Shown: in pieces, positions 61,161-64,000 of the stretch
Layout of the letters: every line of letters starts with the position of its first letter
Numbering within the stretch: the stretch's first letter is position 1
Origin: Hippopus hippopus
Lineage: Eukaryota > Mollusca > Bivalvia > Cardiida > Cardiidae
NCBI GenBank assembly: GCA_946811185.2
Contig: OX328106.1
Coordinates: forward strand, 9,838,777-9,902,776
Length of the DNA stretch: 64,000 nucleotides
Direction: 5' to 3'
Translations under genes and position numbers: made by a program
The notes under the pieces: generated by a model
Database searches by the model: none
Seen by the model: the letters and a program-made list of their open reading frames with translations, nothing else
What the model was told of the DNA's origin: nothing

Positions 61161-61908
61161 ATGGAACCGATCTTGGAAGAAATCGCCGCAAACACGGCTC
61201 CCAAGGCTCGCACCAAATCGTAGTAAGCTCCAACGAGACGCGGTTTATTACTACTTTTAATCCTAAAATAGAGCTTGATGAGAACAAACAAAATCAGATT
61301 GCTTTGGTTAACCTCGAGACTTACTACTCTTTTCCAAACATTACTAAAAATAATAACGCGTTTATTTACTCTCCGGATTCTTGGAATTCTTGGTTAAAAA
61401 TTGCCTTTCCAGAGGGAAGCTACGACATGGTGGATTTAAACGACGTCATTCAGCGCGAAAAAAAGGGCACTGGGATTCCGTTAATGAGGAATACTCAATC
61501 ACCCTGTCCGCAAATACAAACACTTTAAAAGCCGTTCTTATTTCAGAGAATAATTATTGGGTGGATTTTAACCATCCAAACTCTCTTTCTAAAGTTTTAG
61601 GTTTTAATCGCGCCAAGTACGAGGAAGATTTACATGAGTCTGAAAACATCGTCAATATCATCGATATTAACAGTATTCTGGTAAATATAAACCATATTAG
61701 CGGAAGTTACGTCAACTGTAGCAAACAAAACACTGTGTATAGCTTTTTTCCTAACGTAAGTCCCGGATATAAAATAGTAGAAACTCCGGTTAACCTCGTC
61801 TATCTTCCTTTAAATACTAATACTTTGGAAGACCTCGCCCTATCTATTACCGACCAAAATGGAACTTTGTTAAATTTAAGGGGTGAAAACCTTACGTTTC
61901 CATATTAG
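61161..61908 (+). pseudogene. penton-like minor capsid protein, full length but frameshifted
   Basis: The uninterrupted version of the gene cut at 45721. It has the same two early frameshifts. After position 61794 it continues with LVYLPLNTNTLEDLALS and ends with NLRGENLTFPY before TAG 61906-61908. Length is close to 250 codons, which fits a single jelly-roll penton-type protein. It lies between the packaging ATPase and the pX-like gene, an order that supports a capsid role. Candidate assignment only. Confidence 0.7.
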
Positions 61909-61937
61909 AGAAACCTAAAATTCTTTCCCTATATAAA

Positions 61938-62428
61938 ATGGCAAACTACCACAAAGTTAAAGTTAACATCTCTGAGGGCCAAAAAGACAAGCTACAATCC
62001 GCTATTAGGGCTAGGAGGGCTGCCAGTATTCGGCTCGACCACGAAGATCTAGCCGGAGAGCACGTTCTCGCTTTGACAAAAACGCAGGTAAACCAGATAG
62101 CTAAAGCCTACCAAAATGGCGTGGGAACCACGCTTAAGATGAGCGTCAAGCAGTTAAAATACAATACCGAAATCCAAGGAGGATTTTTAGGAATGCTGGC
62201 CGGTTTAGCTTCCGCGGCATTGCCGGCACTAGTGAGAACGGTACTCCCAGCTTTAGGAGTGGGCGCCTTGTCCGGTTTAGCAAGCTCGGGAGTCCAAAAG
62301 GCGAAGCCGAGTCTTTAGGAGACGGTCTTTTCCTGAAAAAAAGAGGTAAGTTTTACGACGGACGCGGACTTCTTTTGGGTCCAAAAAGCCCTTTCGCTAA
62401 TATCCCCATTTTGGGCGCGATACTGTAA
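61938..62428 (+). pseudogene. adenovirus pX-like core/minor virion protein, frameshifted near 3' end
   Basis: The 126-codon ORF from ATG 61938 has an N-terminal polar, basic half (many Lys/Arg and Gln) and a C-terminal hydrophobic Gly/Ala/Leu stretch (GGFLGMLAGLASAALPALV, then VLPALGVGALSGLASS). This pattern is typical of the adenovirus pX-type core peptide relatives carried by Polintons and adintoviruses. A frameshift at 62310-62320 cuts it short. The next frame continues with a GDGLFLKKRG and RGLLLGPKSPF tail to TAA at 62428, as in full-length family members. The start follows TATATAAAATGG. A palindrome half follows the stop. Confidence 0.75.
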
Positions 62429-62429
62429 A

Positions 62430-62458
62430 CTTTTAGCGAGTTAAATCGTTATAAATTT
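62430..62458. terminator. decayed hairpin, right arm intact
   Basis: GTTAAATCGTTATAAATTT matches the right half of the perfect palindromes at 62739 and 63264. The left arm has decayed (TTTTAGCGA). It lies just after the pX-like stop codon. Confidence 0.45.
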
Positions 62459-62510
62459 TTTTCAAGGTTGAACGCGTGGTTTTTTGCGATTACGTTTGTT
62501 TCAGGAAAAA

Positions 62511-62702
62511 ATGGTTAGAAAAAGTGGCGCACAACGTCGAAAAGATAAAAAAGCTCTCGCTGAAAAGCAAGAGTTGGAAAAAACCGCGAGACACGAAAAA
62601 CTTTAGGAGTGCTCGAGAAACCAACGTAAAGCGTTAAGAGAATGGGATAGAATCACACAAACGGAAGAATTAAAGCACTCTAAAAGAGTAGATAGAAGTT
62701 AA
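62511..62702 (+). pseudogene. small, highly charged Polinton ORF with one stop
   Basis: ATG 62511 opens a Lys/Arg/Glu-rich frame (MVRKSGAQRRKDKKALAEK). TAG at 62604-62606 interrupts it, and the same frame continues to TAA at 62702, giving about 63 codons. It would be a small helical basic protein, perhaps DNA binding. Family not recognised. A perfect palindrome follows 37 bases after the stop. Confidence 0.4.
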
Positions 62703-62738
62703 AAACGAGAATAATGCTGTTGATTTTGGGAAAAAAAT

Positions 62739-62770
62739 AAATTTATAACGATTTAACTCGTTATAAATTT
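62739..62770. terminator. perfect 32 bp inverted repeat
   Basis: AAATTTATAACGA, a 6-base spacer, then TCGTTATAAATTT: 13 of 13 arm bases pair. It sits between two plus-strand genes. It may act as a transcript end or processing signal, or as a regulatory site. Confidence 0.6.
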
Positions 62771-62833
62771 TTTAAGATTTTAAGCGGTTAAGAAAAAAAT
62801 GAGTTAAGGAAAAATAGATATTTTTACTATAAA

Positions 62834-63213
62834 ATGGAAGCTAAGAATTTTTAGACAAAACGGATGACATTAAAACGTTTCTCAGAGCCTTAAGAGGTCA
62901 CGTGGGGGACCTTAGATCTGAAGAAAAAATAAAAAAAAAAAAAATAGCACAACTACTTAGGGTGAAAAACTATAAAAAATACGAAAAGGCTAGGCTAATC
63001 CGCCTTATAATGGCAGATTTGCAATATTCGGAAAAAAGAACATCTATGCTAGAAGAGGCTAATAAAATTACACAAAGATGAATAGAAATGGGGGAGTGTG
63101 AAGAGGGTGAACTAAAAAAAGTGGAGAAGGGTAGTAGAATCTTTTTTGGTGAAATGGATTACAAAATAAACAATCTGTTAAAAATTTTAAGAATAGATGA
63201 AGAAGAAAATTAG
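62834..63213 (+). pseudogene. charged, coiled-coil-prone Polinton ORF, broken
   Basis: ATG 62834 follows an ACTATAAAATGG motif. After five codons the homologous-looking reading moves to another frame and runs through TDDIKTFLRALRGHV, LLRVKNYKKYEKARLIRL and SEKRTSMLEEANKITQR. It meets a TGA near 63079, then continues to TAG 63211-63213. High Lys/Glu content with spaced Leu/Ile suggests helices or a coiled coil. Family not recognised. Confidence 0.4.
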
Positions 63214-63263
63214 TACTAAAATAAAAAAATGGTAAATAAACGCCGTGTAATAACTTTTAAAAT

Positions 63264-63295
63264 AAATTTATAACGAGTTAAATCGTTATAAATTT
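63264..63295. terminator. perfect 32 bp inverted repeat, second copy
   Basis: The same 13-base arms as at 62739, with spacer GTTAAA, the reverse complement of the first spacer (TTTAAC). The whole 32-mer is therefore the first one on the other strand. It lies 51 bases after a stop codon and just before the next open frame. Confidence 0.6.
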
Positions 63296-63299
63296 TCTT

Positions 63300-63658
63300 T
63301 TAAAAATACACAAGCTTGGAAACGTTTACAGGCTGCGGTCTAGACAACCGAAAACGGTTTTTTGGAAACCGGGTAAAGTTCGTCACCCTCCGAAAAAGCT
63401 AAATCCTACGAAAATTTTTACCCAAGAAAAACTAGTAGTAAAACCCGGGGAAAATCGCGTCATTAGCCTAAGATTTGGCGTGAAATTAGCCAGGGGTGTC
63501 GTTTTAATTTCTCTCGTCCAGGTCGCGAAAGAAAAAAGCAAAACGAAAACGTTCTCAAGGATTCCAAAGATATTCTGGTTACTTTGACTAACGTAGGGAA
63601 GGAAGTTGTGGTCCTAGAAGAAAAAGAACCTCTCTGCTTACTTTACTACCTAACTTAA
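63300..63658 (+). pseudogene. possible dUTPase-like beta-barrel ORF, broken
   Basis: Open from about 63288 without a clear ATG. It reads VKPGENRVISLRFGVKLARG, shifts frame near 63540, then continues with LVTLTNVGKEVVVLEEKEPL and ends at TAA 63656-63658. The order (PGE turn, repeated beta strands, a late V-x-L-x-N-x-G turn and a C-terminal strand) is like the trimeric dUTPase barrel. The catalytic motifs expected of an active dUTPase are not visible, so a structural relative or an unrelated barrel is equally possible. Confidence 0.3.
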
Positions 63659-63677
63659 AAAATTCTACTATTATAAA

Positions 63678-64000
63678 ATGGACGTTGAAAATATTTATCC
63701 TAAACTACCAACGGCCCCGCCCGAAGACTTAGGCCAGAATTACCGACTCCAAAAAAAATAACGAGATCCAATCCATTCTCGAACGCGAAAAGGAAAAACG
63801 CGAGACTTTGAGCAAAAAATATCACAGAGCCGTAAAAATGGTAGATGCGGCGGACCTTTCTCTTACGACCGCGACAACGGTTCTTTCGGTGGGTGGAGTT
63901 GCTCTTTTGTCGACCGTAGTCGCAACACCCATCGTTTTGGCTATGGAAGGAGCCGCAATTGTTACGGGAGTTTTAAGCGTTGTCGGGCATTACGTGACTA
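63678..64000 (+). pseudogene. conserved Polinton protein with hydrophobic segment, partial and frameshifted
   Basis: ATG 63678 follows ATTATAAAATGG. The N-terminus MDVENIYPKLPTAPPEDL is one I recognise as recurrent at the start of a conserved Polinton protein of unknown role. A frameshift at the A run near 63752 moves the reading to another frame, with a Glu/Lys-rich helix (LEREKEKRETLSKKY) and then a long hydrophobic Gly/Ala/Val region (from about 63860) that could span a membrane. The gene continues beyond the window. Confidence 0.6.

Larger units (their letters stand above)
45722..61794 (+). repeat. 16 kb segmental tandem duplication, copy II
   Basis: A 16,073 bp second copy. At 61795 the sequence continues into the unbroken penton-like gene, so the right end of the duplicated segment is defined to the base by comparison with 45721. 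Differences from copy I include T for C near 61071 (Leu for Pro in the ATPase), G for A near 54481, a 2-base loss near 52287 and different poly-T lengths. Confidence 0.88.

Noticed and set aside
1..64000. tRNA and rRNA genes
   Set aside because: No cloverleaf or rRNA core sequence was noticed by eye; a covariance search was not possible here.

Overview
The window looks like nuclear DNA of a metazoan, most likely an aquatic invertebrate. The reasons are degenerate TTAGGG-type telomere-like tracts, Tc1/mariner transposase remnants, and a decayed Polinton (Maverick/adintovirus-type) element. There is no bacterial gene organisation. No species can be named from the sequence alone.

Layout. (1) Positions 1-34757 are a head-to-tail array of a 6504-6507 bp unit: a partial unit at the left edge, four full units starting at 5707, 12211, 18717 and 25223, and one truncated unit starting at 31727. 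Each unit holds, in order: a roughly 2.5 kb single-strand coding cassette of unrecognised family, split over several frames and ending in a possible Myb/SANT-like domain; a 38-44 bp minisatellite; about 1.3 kb without convincing genes; two TTAGGG-like tracts; a short C-rich stretch; and a pyrimidine-rich (CCTTCCCC) minisatellite that leads into the next cassette. (2) At 34758 the unit gives way to about 11 kb of unrelated flank: another pyrimidine-rich minisatellite, a broken Tc1-like transposon, and a decayed Polinton. The Polinton has a minus-strand cluster (PLA2-like protein, integrase, adenain-like protease, fibre-like protein) and plus-strand genes (packaging ATPase, a penton-like capsid protein). 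(3) At 45721/45722 the penton-like gene is cut and joined to the middle of a 6.5 kb unit. From there the last part of a unit, a truncated unit and the whole flank are repeated (45722-61794). This is a 16.07 kb tandem duplication across the right edge of the array. (4) In the second copy the Polinton continues through an intact penton-like 3' end, an adenovirus pX-like core protein, small charged ORFs, a possible dUTPase-like barrel and the start of another conserved Polinton gene, to 64000. DNA polymerase B and the hexon/major capsid gene are not seen and may lie to the right.

Almost every Polinton and Tc1 gene carries frameshifts or stops. The frame damage checked is the same in both 16 kb copies, so it predates the duplication. 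The 6.5 kb units are nearly identical even in noncoding DNA, which indicates recent amplification or homogenisation. A few copy-specific bases show they are separate copies and not one sequence pasted repeatedly. The most novel item is the macrosatellite: a tandemly amplified, unrecognised coding cassette packaged with telomere-like DNA. Small regulatory signatures in the Polinton (identical 32 bp palindromes after genes and a TATAAAATGG start motif) are the next most interesting.
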